DNA from: JAAYED01 sp040772225
GTDB taxonomy: Bacteria; Chloroflexota; Anaerolineae; UBA1429
Direction of reading: 5' to 3'
Length of the DNA: 64,000 bases
Assembly: GCA_040772225.1 (NCBI GenBank)
Contig: JAXGYO010000002.1
Coordinates: 1,550,001 to 1,614,000 of the forward strand
The notes under the pieces were generated by a model. The model was given only the letters and a program-made list of their open reading frames with translations. It was not told the DNA's origin and searched no databases. Shown here piece after piece: positions 53,501 to 61,415 of the stretch. A program made the position numbers and the translations under genes. How positions within the stretch are numbered: the stretch's first letter is position 1; the number at the start of each line of letters is the position of its first letter.

Positions 53501-54280
53501 CGTCTAAGAGCACAACAAGAGTCTGCCGGGCAGATCGTCGTTGTGGAGTTGGACGAAGTAGATAATCTGCTGCGCTATGATATGGCCGTCGACATGCGTC
53601 TGTTCCGCGTGCTGCGCGCACTCTCCGACGAGGGTCTCTGCCGGTTCGTGCTCTGCGGTGAGCGCGTGTTGGCCAGCGCGCTACAGGATACCAGCCTGCC
53701 ACTGGGGACCTCGTTCCGCAGCCTGAAGCTGGGATATCTGACCCAGGACGACGCGACAAGGCTCGTTCGCGAACCTCTGGCCGGTCTCGGCATAGCCGTA
53801 CAGGATCCTGAACAAACCGTGGCCGAGATCGTGGCCCTCTCCGGACGCCACCCTAATATCCTGCAAACCATCTGTCAGATGCTGGTGGAGCGTGTTGCCG
53901 ACCGAGAGGAACGGATCATTCTGGCACAAGACCTGGAGGCTGTGAGCCAGTCTGCTGCTTTTCGGGACATGTTCTTTGAGGTGAGCTGGGGAAATGCCAC
54001 GACGTTGGAACGATTGGTCTCGGTGCTGATGGCCCAGAAAGAGGTGTTCAGTCCTAATCAGGTCCGTCTGGCTCTGGAGAAACTCGGCATCCGGCTGCCG
54101 GAGGAGGAACTGGCTTTGGCATTGCAGGGGCTCGTACTCACGTCCTTGATCGTACCCCGAGGTATGGATTATGCTTTCACCTCAGATGCGTTTTCACGCG
54201 TACTGAGGGAAGCTGGTTTTGCTCAGGGATTCCGCGATAGTCTCGCCGAGATGCTACTGGAAGAAGAAAGCGAAACCTAG
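50507..54280 (+). CDS. Large transmembrane protein: Asp-box beta-propeller outside, P-loop NTPase with winged helix inside
   Basis: The 1257-residue protein has an N-terminal signal/anchor (about 9-26), then a beta-propeller (about 40-630) with at least seven Asp-box motifs (TRDHGETW, SRDGGETW, SSDRGASW, SSDGGGAW, SSEDEGNTW, SEDGGQTW, TTDGGQRW), a single membrane helix (about 641-662), a low-complexity segment, a mixed alpha/beta region (about 755-890) and an ATPase domain beginning MFYGREYEIKALMRGL. That domain has Walker A GGRRIGKTSF (about 931-940), Walker B VVVELDEVDNLL (about 1010-1021) and a C-terminal winged helix (about 1165-1250). It resembles STAND/Orc1-like NTPases of the AAA_16 type. 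A receptor-like role is inferred; nothing like it is known to me with an assigned function. Ribosome site is AAAGGA, slightly far from the ATG. Confidence 0.72.
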   Translation: MHRSRWTPRVLLLAAAVLALAALLLRLSPTGDLLLQEHGLSNPDGAIITALAVHPADANIRLASTTLGVYLTRDHGETWERADTPPSWSTPAEQLLYDAGDSDTAYALGAFGLGISRDGGETWNVAPPPPGASRYLGIVASPAAGPLYILAPNGLLKSSDRGASWTALPLPADTGPLRAMAVHPDIAGILIAGTDQGFARSSDGGGAWQTPSGGPAEAVDWLALKITSAGQLMAFTPSGIYSSEDEGNTWAYTGEIAALLQPHQAASLNPIDRGTLALWASNALEEGSLPGVPEEIDLLCAYAEPATGIRLLASSAGIYEAVDGTPTWRLWETALPAAPIELLAIAPGSIGRLYAITHSGLATSEDGGQTWQNGTLPEIDPSTVQSIAVDPLDGQTVHLLTSDGSLYQTTDGGQRWDAHATLAEISPGAGTLTAVRDTQGASIPCLLSDQLYCLVVRDDARWQVFGPPEAAARPIALLTHPGNQYSLILDDGTVYRTVDPVSGEWQVAGRADVLQEALATAYTSANGAALSAVSISGDVYTLEKGVWRLVAGAPEHVQDIRQPAVLAATGSDQPVALAYTGKDLTAWDASRHVADLETSEGRAAHAGTLVAGSTMDATVYRLSPEGTLSRVVIVAGDNTRLAAWLGICSGLMLLVALVLWTTRNAGAGLKVWRPRGGRHKHAIPIQGQSGRADAAMAAARHDTPGSADAGLVGVQETPWPEGRQDSAPVRSAEMPAVPAAVDMPASNAEPEPVPATVIAAARLIETLCERLGAEIRSQETRGSLAGYMMDTSQLRMTLPAALPLVITGAEVIDADLSAEIQSFAADMGAASPFTLVVHANAPDAPEKAPAQPTGDRGKAANGLIVVGTDDLSQLVKSEDAASALGQLLQRDVPLGQISPFVASGPVPLTMFYGREYEIKALMRGLYDKSLAIVGGRRIGKTSFLSRVHQELTQSQDFLPIYVDCHHVSDDTGFLHTLSLMGGVPVESASVEVLRRVVMRLRAQQESAGQIVVVELDEVDNLLRYDMAVDMRLFRVLRALSDEGLCRFVLCGERVLASALQDTSLPLGTSFRSLKLGYLTQDDATRLVREPLAGLGIAVQDPEQTVAEIVALSGRHPNILQTICQMLVERVADREERIILAQDLEAVSQSAAFRDMFFEVSWGNATTLERLVSVLMAQKEVFSPNQVRLALEKLGIRLPEEELALALQGLVLTSLIVPRGMDYAFTSDAFSRVLREAGFAQGFRDSLAEMLLEEESET

Positions 54281-54335
54281 CGCTGGTCCCATACACCATC
54301 GTGGCAGCGAGCGCTGCCATCAGAGAGAGGAGCAG

Positions 54336-54716
54336 ATGATGCGTCAGATCACGATCACAGCTGGCTCGATTACGGCCAGCGCGGTACTCAACGACTCGAC
54401 CACCGCGGATGCAATCTGGGAGGCCTTGCCGATCACGGCACGCGCGAGCACGTGGGGAGATGAGATCTACTTTGGCATTCCGGTGCATCTTGACGAGGCC
54501 AACGATGCCAAAGAGGTAGTCGAACTGGGAGACCTGGGGTACTGGGCGCCAGGACATGCTTTCTGCATCTTTTTCGGGCGCACCCCGATGAGCCGTGGCA
54601 ACGAGATCCGCCCCGCGAGCGCAGTCAATGTCTTTGGCAAGGTCGAAGGCGACCCGCGCGTCTTTACCGAGGTCACGAGCGGCTCGCCGGTCACCATTGA
54701 GCGTGCGACTGGCTAG
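54336..54716 (+). CDS. Cyclophilin-like-fold protein of the TM1367 family
   Basis: The 126-residue protein has the family core: LNDSTTADAIWEALPI, ASTWGDEIYFGIPVHL, AKEVVELGDLGYWAPGHAFCIFFGRTPMS and ASAVNVFGKVEGDP. These match my recollection of Thermotoga TM1367 and its archaeal and bacterial homologues (PF04126), small beta-barrels whose role is unknown; they lack the prolyl-isomerase residues of true cyclophilins. The start is ambiguous between the tandem ATGs at 54336 and 54339; GAGAGGAG lies just upstream and spacing favours 54339. It follows the large receptor-like gene by 55 nt and converges on the Rrf2 gene after 9 nt. Confidence 0.8.
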   Translation: MMRQITITAGSITASAVLNDSTTADAIWEALPITARASTWGDEIYFGIPVHLDEANDAKEVVELGDLGYWAPGHAFCIFFGRTPMSRGNEIRPASAVNVFGKVEGDPRVFTEVTSGSPVTIERATG

Positions 54717-54725
54717 CTGCCAGGT

Positions 54726-55157
54726 CTAGCCTGACAGTCCGGCCAGCAGGCTTTTCTCCTTTTCCGCAATGGCCTGCAGGGTCGTATTCGCCAGAACGCC
54801 GGTGAGCTGTTTCTGAGCTTCGCACACGAAGGGATACAGCCCGCAGGTGTCTATTCGATCGCAGCCCTCTGATTCACAAAGACAGGGACAGAGAGCCAGC
54901 GGGCCATCAATAGCCCGCACAATCTCGTAAAGGGTTATCTCGGCGGGCAGCCGAGCCAGGGAGAATCCTCCTCTCGCCCCTCGGTGCGACTGCAGGATCC
55001 CCTCGCGAGAGAGGTTCTGAAAGATCTTGGCCAGGTAACTCTCGGGGACACTCTCCTGCCGGGCGATCTCGCTGATCAGCGCGATCGTGCCCGGCGGCTG
55101 CATCGCCAGGTAGATGGCCCCTCTGGCCCCATAGTCAACACCTCTGGTCAGTCGCAC
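54726..55157 (-). CDS. Rrf2-family regulator with cluster of cysteines
   Basis: The GTG at 55157 follows GGGAG at about 9 nt and gives MRLTRGVDYGARGAIYLAMQ, the standard Rrf2 opening; the frame is open upstream but overlaps the divergent gene. The 143 residues contain a winged helix (ISEIARQESVPESYLAKIFQ, then NLSREGILQSHRGARGGF) and a Cys-rich loop CPCLCESEGCDRIDTC (Cys at about 91-106), like the three-Cys Fe-S ligands of IscR and NsrR. An Fe-S or redox sensor is therefore likely. It diverges from a flavoprotein gene and probably controls it. Downstream it converges on the TM1367-like gene. Confidence 0.85.
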   Translation of the reverse strand: MRLTRGVDYGARGAIYLAMQPPGTIALISEIARQESVPESYLAKIFQNLSREGILQSHRGARGGFSLARLPAEITLYEIVRAIDGPLALCPCLCESEGCDRIDTCGLYPFVCEAQKQLTGVLANTTLQAIAEKEKSLLAGLSG

Positions 55158-55269
55158 AATCTCATCTCCCGTTCGCCGAAATGCTAACGGCATTCTATCA
55201 TAGGGCAGCAGATCACTCAAGATAAATCGGGGTTGATTTGTCCGGCTTGTGCCGAAAGGTTGGTGTCCC

Positions 55270-57114
55270 GTGCTCCAGGAAATCGCTGCAGCATGCAGCC
55301 ACACCGATGTCCTCATAATAGGCGGCGGCGGAGCAGCGCTCCGTGCCGCTCTGGCCGCCTGCGATGCTGACCCGGCGTTGGAGATCACCCTCGTCACCAA
55401 AGGTGCCCTGGGCGCCAGCGGCGTCACCGCCACCGCCTGTTCCGACCGCATGGCCTTTCATGCCACCCTATCGCACACGGCGCCTGGAGGGCCGGACGCG
55501 TGGCGCTATCACGCCGACGACATCTACACCATCGGAGGGCAGGTCTCGGATGCAGACCTCGCAACTATCCTGGCGCAGGACGCCGCCGAGGCCTTTGCGT
55601 ATCTGGATTCGCTGGGCGTGCCGTGGGCCAGGCGGCCTGACGGCACCGTCGACCAGTTCCTGACCGATGGCTCTCTCTACCCTCGCGCCTGCTACACCGG
55701 TCCATATACGGCCAACGATATTGAGGCCGCCCTGCTGGAGCGCCTCCGGTCCACGCCCGTACGCGTTCTCGACCACCAGATGGCCGCCGAATTGCTGCTG
55801 GACGCGGAGGGCGCCGTCAGGGGCGCTGTCCTTGTCTCAGAGAAGGATAGTACCGTCACCGTGATCAGCGCCGGGGCGGTGGTGCTGGCCACCGGGGGCG
55901 CCGGAAACGTGTTCGCCACCAACGTGTTTCCCCCGGATTGCACCGGTGATGGCTACGCCATGGCCTACCGCGCCGGGGCGGAACTCGTCAACCTGGAGTT
56001 TATCCAGATCGGCCTCTGTTCGACTGTCACGGGGCTGGCGTGCTCCGGCAGCATGATGCGCTCGCTACCGCGTCTAATCAATGACCGTGGCCAGGAGTTT
56101 TTGCCCGAGTACATGCCCGACACGACTCCCGCTCAACGGCATGCTGTGCTGTTTCTAAAAGGTGCCAGCTGGCCTGTGTCACAGCGCGACCCGTCGCATC
56201 AGATCGATGTGGCGGTGGCGCGGGAACTGGCCGCCGGGCGACGGGTCTACCTCGATTACCGCAGCAACCCCGGCTCCTTCGACCTCGACGCACTGCCCGC
56301 GGAGATCCGTGCCAGGTATGCTCAGGAAAAGGGCGCAGACATCAGCCAGTCTGACGCGATCTCGCCGCTGGAGAGGCTGCTGGCCATCAACCGGCCCTCA
56401 GTGCAGTGGTTGGCCGAGCGAGGCGTGGACCTGGAGGCCGGCCAACTCCTGGAGATCGCCCCTGCCGTCCAGCATTTCCAGGGCGGCGTGAAAATACGCG
56501 CTGAGGCCGAAACCACTGTCGCTGGCCTATACGCCGCGGGAGAGACTGCGGGCGGCCAGCACGGGGCCAACCGCCCCGGTGGCAATGCCCTGCTCGACAG
56601 TCAGGTCTTTGGGCGAATCGCGGGCAAGTCCGCGGCCCGCTACGCGCGCGCTCATCCTGCCGGGCACATCGACCCGGCCGAGGGGCGGGTCAAGCTGGAA
56701 CGGCTCTTTACCCCCGGGGGCAGTGCAGCGGAGAGCGTCATGGCGGAGGTCCAGCGCTGCATGTCAGCGGCCTGCGGCGTGTGCCGCACGGGCAGCGGGC
56801 TGCGCCAGGCGCTGGATGATCTCCGAATGTTGGCCCAGCAGGGGGTGCGCTGCGATGATATGGCATTGTCTCGATCTATCGAGGCGGCCAACATCCTTGA
56901 GGTCGCCCAATCGGTGGCCCTCGCCGCACTGCAGCGCGACGAAAGCAGAGGGCCGCATCTGCGTTTTGCGACAGAGGACAGTCTGCGGCCCGTTCCTCCG
57001 GACGAGGAGCGCTGGTCGCGCTATATCGTCATACGCCGTGCTGAGGGAGGGCCTGTGGCAATGGTCAGGGAGCCGGTACGACCCGCGACCGGCCCGGAAA
57101 AGGCGTCGTGTTGA
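55270..57114 (+). CDS. FAD-dependent oxidoreductase of the fumarate reductase/succinate dehydrogenase/L-aspartate oxidase family
   Basis: The GTG at 55270 (MLQEIAAACSHTDVLIIGGG) follows AAAGG; a GTG at 55249 is possible. The 614 residues have the FAD motif DVLIIGGGGAALRAAL (about 13-28), TKGALGASGVTA, VVLATGGAGNVFATN (about 202-216), and near the end QHGANRPGGNALLDSQVFGR (about 432-451), the C-terminal FAD-binding block found in SdhA/FrdA. The C-terminal region (about 480-600) is helical. No iron-sulfur or membrane subunit is adjacent, so it is a soluble flavoprotein whose substrate is uncertain (fumarate, aspartate or an adduct). It diverges from the Rrf2 gene. Confidence 0.85.
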   Translation: MLQEIAAACSHTDVLIIGGGGAALRAALAACDADPALEITLVTKGALGASGVTATACSDRMAFHATLSHTAPGGPDAWRYHADDIYTIGGQVSDADLATILAQDAAEAFAYLDSLGVPWARRPDGTVDQFLTDGSLYPRACYTGPYTANDIEAALLERLRSTPVRVLDHQMAAELLLDAEGAVRGAVLVSEKDSTVTVISAGAVVLATGGAGNVFATNVFPPDCTGDGYAMAYRAGAELVNLEFIQIGLCSTVTGLACSGSMMRSLPRLINDRGQEFLPEYMPDTTPAQRHAVLFLKGASWPVSQRDPSHQIDVAVARELAAGRRVYLDYRSNPGSFDLDALPAEIRARYAQEKGADISQSDAISPLERLLAINRPSVQWLAERGVDLEAGQLLEIAPAVQHFQGGVKIRAEAETTVAGLYAAGETAGGQHGANRPGGNALLDSQVFGRIAGKSAARYARAHPAGHIDPAEGRVKLERLFTPGGSAAESVMAEVQRCMSAACGVCRTGSGLRQALDDLRMLAQQGVRCDDMALSRSIEAANILEVAQSVALAALQRDESRGPHLRFATEDSLRPVPPDEERWSRYIVIRRAEGGPVAMVREPVRPATGPEKASC

Positions 57115-57139
57115 CCCGTCCCGGTCATTATGGTAACAT
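57111..57139 (+). promoter_or_regulatory. Promoter of the SEC-C protein gene
   Basis: TTGACC (57111-57116), 17-bp spacer and TAACAT (57134-57139) preceded by TGG. The -35 overlaps the stop of the flavoprotein gene. Confidence 0.5.
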
Positions 57140-57165
57140 CTGCGGCAATGGAGTGTAAAAGATAG

Positions 57166-58164
57166 ATGACAACAGCCCCTGTCGGAAGAAACGATCCCTG
57201 CCCGTGCGGCAGCGGAAAAAAGTACAAGAATTGCTGCATGCGCAAGGACCGGCTCGAGGCAGCGCGCAATGCCAGCGTGCGCGGTGAGGAGACAGCCCTC
57301 TATGCCAGCCTGGCGCAGTTCATCATCCAGCCGCGCTATGCTGCGGCATTGAGTGAGGGCATCTCCATCTTCTGGCGGGGACAATACGCGCCAGAGGCTG
57401 GATCGGCCATCGACTCCGAGGGCACCCGGCGGATGATCGAGTGGTTTGTCATCGATTACCCGTATGGCCCCAACCGGGAACGCCTGATCGATACCTTTAT
57501 CGAGGCCGAAGGCCCCCGTTTCATCCCGCCGGTACAGGATCTGATGCGCGCCTGGGCCGATTCGCGGATGGGTCTGTTCCGCTACCTGGCGCGCAAAGAT
57601 GAAGAAAGGCTCACGGTCGTCGAGCCTCTCCTCGAGGCGGACTCTATCGTCCGCAGCCGCCTGCTGGCACAAAACGCCCGCCCGGGCGACCTCCTGGTGG
57701 GCCGGGTGTATGCGCTGGAGGGAGAGCCTTGGCTGACCTCGGCGACGCTCGTGCTGCCCCGCGAGTTTGAGCAGCCGATGGTCGAGTATGCGCGCAATGC
57801 CCAGCGACGGTACCTCGACGAGCACCCGGGCACAACGATGGAGCAGTTCCTCAAGGCCAATGGACACATCTTTAACGCGTTCTTGCTTTCAGACCGTGCG
57901 GAGAGCCTGCGCGGCCTGATCGGCCCCGGGACGCGCTTTGTGGACCCGGCCGTCGTCCGCGACCGGATGCGTGAGATCACACGCGAACAGCAGCGCCAGC
58001 AAGCAGCGCGCGAGATGGCCACGCCCGACGAGATGCAGCCTCAGGCCCTCACGCGGCGCTCCGCCGGCGGGATCATCCTGCCTGGTGCCGAGGAGCCGCA
58101 CACCGAAGGTGATACGCCGGCGCCTCAGCGGCCGACCATCCTCATCCCAGGCCGGGATCTCTGA
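57166..58164 (+). CDS. Protein with N-terminal SEC-C zinc motif
   Basis: The first 24 residues contain GRNDPCPCGSGKKYKNCC (Cys12, Cys14, Cys23, Cys24), the SEC-C zinc motif known from the SecA C-terminus and many small accessory proteins. The remaining 300 residues are mainly helical with some beta (PGDLLVGRVYALEGEPWLTS, ATTVLP-like), ending in a polar tail with PGAEEPH. SEC-C binds SecB or the ribosome in SecA; elsewhere it marks a protein- or nucleic-acid-binding module. I do not recognise the main domain, though its length and helical repeat (about 35-300) recall YecA/UPF0149-type proteins. ATG start with weak ribosome site. Starts a run with HAD, galK and GT2. Confidence 0.75.
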   Translation: MTTAPVGRNDPCPCGSGKKYKNCCMRKDRLEAARNASVRGEETALYASLAQFIIQPRYAAALSEGISIFWRGQYAPEAGSAIDSEGTRRMIEWFVIDYPYGPNRERLIDTFIEAEGPRFIPPVQDLMRAWADSRMGLFRYLARKDEERLTVVEPLLEADSIVRSRLLAQNARPGDLLVGRVYALEGEPWLTSATLVLPREFEQPMVEYARNAQRRYLDEHPGTTMEQFLKANGHIFNAFLLSDRAESLRGLIGPGTRFVDPAVVRDRMREITREQQRQQAAREMATPDEMQPQALTRRSAGGIILPGAEEPHTEGDTPAPQRPTILIPGRDL

Positions 58165-58250
58165 CCGGCAAACGGGACACCGATAGCACCCATCCGGGAC
58201 GAGGCACTGGCAGCGTCCCTGTACGCAATTACACCGCACCGGGAGGCGTC

Positions 58251-58985
58251 TTGGCACAGGCAAAGATAAAGGCCGCACTGCTCGATCTCGATGATACGTT
58301 GTTGATCAACAATATGGAGACCTTTTCACCGCCCTATTTCCGCGCCCTGCTGGCCAGGGTACAGGGTATGTGCCAGCCGGGCACCTTTGTAGAAGCTCTT
58401 AACACCGGGATCAGAGCGATGTTGCAGAATGACGGCCGCGGCGCCACCAATGCCGAGGTCTTTGCACGCGAGTTCTATCCCCGGCTTGGCATCTCCCGCC
58501 AGGAGCTTGAGCCTGTTTTGGACGAGTTTTACCGGACGGACTTTGAGAGTCTCGCGCCCCTCACAGAACAGGATCCGGATGCGCGCGAACTGGTGCAACT
58601 CCTGCAGCGCCAGGGCATCAAGATCGCCGTCGCTACCCAGCCGATCTTTCCGGCCACCGCGATCCTGGCGCGGCTGCGCTGGGCCGGTGTCGGTGCGGAA
58701 GAATTCTGCTATGATTACATCACATCCTACGAGGTGATGCGTGCTTGCAAGCCGCGGCGCCCCTTTTTCGAGCAGGTGCTCAGCCAGCTCGGGTGCCGGG
58801 CCTCTGAAGCCCTTATGGTTGGAGACAGCGCCGAGATGGACATGCCCGCCCGCCGCATGGGATTGCGCACCTTCTGGGTCGATCGCCGGCGCGCCGGGGA
58901 AAATGGAGCCCCCGAGTGCGATGCGCAGGGTTCGCTGCGGGACCTGATCACACTCATCGAGACAGGAGCGATCCATGAGCTCTAG
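58251..58985 (+). CDS. HAD-superfamily hydrolase
   Basis: A TTG start follows GGGAGG at 58241. The 244-residue protein has HAD motif I LLDLDDTLLI (Asp12, Asp14), a helical cap (about 20-100), motif II in KIAVATQPIF (Thr), motif III near KPRRPFF (Lys) and motif IV LMVGDSAEMDM (about 187-197), GDxxxxD-type. It is a soluble phosphatase or similar phosphotransfer enzyme with no clear substrate; proximity to galactokinase (11-nt overlap) hints at sugar phosphate metabolism. It starts 86 nt after the SEC-C gene. Confidence 0.85.
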   Translation: MAQAKIKAALLDLDDTLLINNMETFSPPYFRALLARVQGMCQPGTFVEALNTGIRAMLQNDGRGATNAEVFAREFYPRLGISRQELEPVLDEFYRTDFESLAPLTEQDPDARELVQLLQRQGIKIAVATQPIFPATAILARLRWAGVGAEEFCYDYITSYEVMRACKPRRPFFEQVLSQLGCRASEALMVGDSAEMDMPARRMGLRTFWVDRRRAGENGAPECDAQGSLRDLITLIETGAIHEL

Positions 58986-60147
58986 TGACACCGCCGATAG
59001 AATGTCGATCTTGCGGGAACGGGTAACCAGAACCTTTGCTGAGGCCTTTGGCGCGCCGCCGGAGATGTTTGTCGCCGCGCCAGGCCGTGTCAACCTGATC
59101 GGCGAACACACCGACTATAACGACGGCTTCGTGTTGCCCGCGGCCATCGACCGGCATGTCCTGATGGCGATCAGCCCCAGAAATGACGAGCATGTGCGCC
59201 TCGTCGCCGCGGATTTCGGGTCCCGAGCGGCCTTTACCCTCGATCGCATCGTGCCGGATGACACGCACCGCTGGAGCAACTACCAGCGCGGTGTGGCCTG
59301 GGCGCTACGCGAGGCCGGCTATCCCCTCAAAGGCCTGAACGTTGCGCTCACCAGCGATGTCCCCGTCGGCTCGGGTCTCTCGTCCTCGGCCGCGGTGGAG
59401 GTGGCCATGGCGTACGCTTTCCAGGTGATCGGGGGTTTTGAGCTCGATGGTGTGACCCGCGCGCTCCTCTGCCAAAAGGCCGAGAACGATTTCGTCGGCA
59501 TGAACTGCGGCATCATGGACCAGTTTATCGTCTCCCTGGGCCAGCGGGGACACGCTCTCCTGATCGACTGCCGTAGTCTGGAATACACGCCGGTGCCTGT
59601 CCCGAGCGGCTGCGACGTGATTATCTGCGACACAAAAAAGCGCCGCGGACTCGTGGACAGTGAGTACAACCGGCGCCGCGAGGAATGCGAGCGGGGCGCG
59701 GCGATCCTGGGGGTCAAGGCGCTACGCGACGTCTCGCTGCAAGAGCTCGTCTCGCGCAGGAAAGACATGGACGAGATCACTTTCCAGCGCTGCCACCACG
59801 TGGTGTCGGAGAACGAGCGGACCGTTGAAGCCGTCAACACCCTGGGGGCCGGTGACCTCAAGCGCTTTGGCGAGCTGATGAATGCCTCGCACATCAGCCT
59901 GCGCGATGACTATCAAGTTAGCTGCGCCGAGCTCGACGCCATGGTCTCCGCAGCCTGGGCGCAGGAGGGCACGCTGGGCGCACGCATGACAGGCGCAGGG
60001 TTTGGGGGCTGCACGGTGAACCTGGTCGATGTGGCGCACACCGAGGCCTTTGTACAGAACGTCAGACAGTCATATATGCGCACCATCGGAGTGATCCCCG
60101 ATATCTACGTCTGCCAGGCAGAGGATGGCGTCCGCACGCTAGAGTAA
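58975..60147 (+). CDS. galK: Galactokinase
   Basis: The 390-residue protein has the galactokinase signature GRVNLIGEHTDYNDGFVLP (about 36-54), the GHMP ATP motif SDVPVGSGLSSSAAVEVAMA (about 124-143), NCGIMDQFIVSLGQRGHAL (catalytic Asp), and motif 3 GARMTGAGFGGCTVNLV (about 335-351). It phosphorylates galactose to galactose 1-phosphate in the Leloir route. The ATG overlaps the HAD gene by 11 nt. No galT or galE is adjacent; galactokinase may act alone on imported galactose or on other sugars. Length is typical. Confidence 0.95.
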   Translation: MSSSDTADRMSILRERVTRTFAEAFGAPPEMFVAAPGRVNLIGEHTDYNDGFVLPAAIDRHVLMAISPRNDEHVRLVAADFGSRAAFTLDRIVPDDTHRWSNYQRGVAWALREAGYPLKGLNVALTSDVPVGSGLSSSAAVEVAMAYAFQVIGGFELDGVTRALLCQKAENDFVGMNCGIMDQFIVSLGQRGHALLIDCRSLEYTPVPVPSGCDVIICDTKKRRGLVDSEYNRRREECERGAAILGVKALRDVSLQELVSRRKDMDEITFQRCHHVVSENERTVEAVNTLGAGDLKRFGELMNASHISLRDDYQVSCAELDAMVSAAWAQEGTLGARMTGAGFGGCTVNLVDVAHTEAFVQNVRQSYMRTIGVIPDIYVCQAEDGVRTLE

Positions 60148-60269
60148 CTCGCTACAAGTACCCCGTCTGAGCTGTGCACTCGTCCAGCCTCCTCGGTGCG
60201 GGCCCCTTGTTAGCGGTGACTGGCGCGGGGATCGACGTTGCGGCCTGGCGTGATCCTTGAGGTGGTTTC

Positions 60270-61409
60270 GTGCCTGTTTCCGTTCTGGTGATTTTCTGGT
60301 TTTCGGTCGCGGTAATCGCCTACACTTATCTGGGCTACCCGCTACTGCTCGCCTGCCTGACGCGTCGGCGCCCCGAGCCCCCGGAGCGCGATGATCCGCC
60401 CGCTGTCGATGTGGTCATCGCGGCCTACAACGAGGAGCGGTGGATCGAGGAAAAACTGCGCAACACCCTGGCGCTGGACTATCCGCCGGATAAGCTCACC
60501 ATCACGGTGGTCACCGATGGATCCACCGATGCCACACCGGAGCTGGTGCGGCACATGGCGGGAGAGCGCATCCGCCTGCTGCACCAGCCGGAGAGGCAGG
60601 GCAAAGGGGCCGCGCTGGCACGGGCGCTCCCAGGCCTGAACGGTGAGGTCATCCTCTTTACCGATGCCAACTGCTCGCTGGCGCCCGGCACAGCACGCCG
60701 GATGGTACGGCACTTTGCTGACCCTCAGGTTGGTGGCGTGAGCGGCGCCAAACGGCTCCTGGAATCAGGACGTCACGGGGGCGGAGAGGGGCTCTACTGG
60801 CGGTATGAGAGCTGGCTCAAGGCGCTGGATGATTGCTTTGGCTCGGTGATGGGGGCCCCCGGCGAGGTGTGGGCGGCGCGCCGCAGCGCCTATCGGCCCC
60901 CACCGCCAGACATCGTCCTGGAGGATTTCTACGCCTCGGTCGACCTCGTGGCCCGCGGCTGGCGTCTGGCCTACGAGCCGGAGGCGCTCTCCACCGAAGA
61001 GCCCTCGCCGACATCAGGTGCTGAGTGGGAGCGCCGCGTGCGCAACGCCGCTGGAGGTTTCCAGGCGGTTCGGCGACTGCAGCAGGTCTGGCGCTCCGGC
61101 GCCCGCACGATGTTCCAGTACATCTCTCACCGGGTGTTGCGCTGGATCGTCGTCCCCCCGCTCATTGTCCTCTTGCCGCTCTGGACGCTGCTCCTGCTCC
61201 CGAGCCCCGTTTATGCCGCGATCCTGGGGTTGGAGATCATGTGGGCCCTGGCGGCGCTGGCGGGATGGTACCTGACCGCACATCGCGGCTCCGCCGGGTG
61301 GCTGGCGCTGCCTCTCCAGTTCGTCATGCTGAACGCCTCCGCTCTGGCCGGAGGCGTTCGATACCTGTCGGGGCGCACCACGGTGCTGTGGCCCAGGGTG
61401 CGCAACTAG
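60270..61409 (+). CDS. Glycosyltransferase family 2, membrane-associated
   Basis: The 379-residue protein starts with a membrane helix (about 5-25; VLVIFWFSVAVIAYTYLGYP), then a GT2 domain with VDVVIAAYNEERWIEEKL (about 46-63), VVTDGSTDATPELV, VILFTDANCSLAPG (DxD-like Asp), VGGVSGAKRL, EDFYASVDLVARGW (ED motif) and ERRVRNAAGGFQAVRRL (QxxRW-like); three more membrane helices (about 285-370) end it. This is the layout of processive GT2 enzymes that make surface polysaccharides. It has a GTG start after GAGGTGG. It is convergent with rfbB, separated by 6 bp. Donor sugar unknown. Confidence 0.88.
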   Translation: MPVSVLVIFWFSVAVIAYTYLGYPLLLACLTRRRPEPPERDDPPAVDVVIAAYNEERWIEEKLRNTLALDYPPDKLTITVVTDGSTDATPELVRHMAGERIRLLHQPERQGKGAALARALPGLNGEVILFTDANCSLAPGTARRMVRHFADPQVGGVSGAKRLLESGRHGGGEGLYWRYESWLKALDDCFGSVMGAPGEVWAARRSAYRPPPPDIVLEDFYASVDLVARGWRLAYEPEALSTEEPSPTSGAEWERRVRNAAGGFQAVRRLQQVWRSGARTMFQYISHRVLRWIVVPPLIVLLPLWTLLLLPSPVYAAILGLEIMWALAALAGWYLTAHRGSAGWLALPLQFVMLNASALAGGVRYLSGRTTVLWPRVRN

Positions 61410-61415
61410 CAGCGC

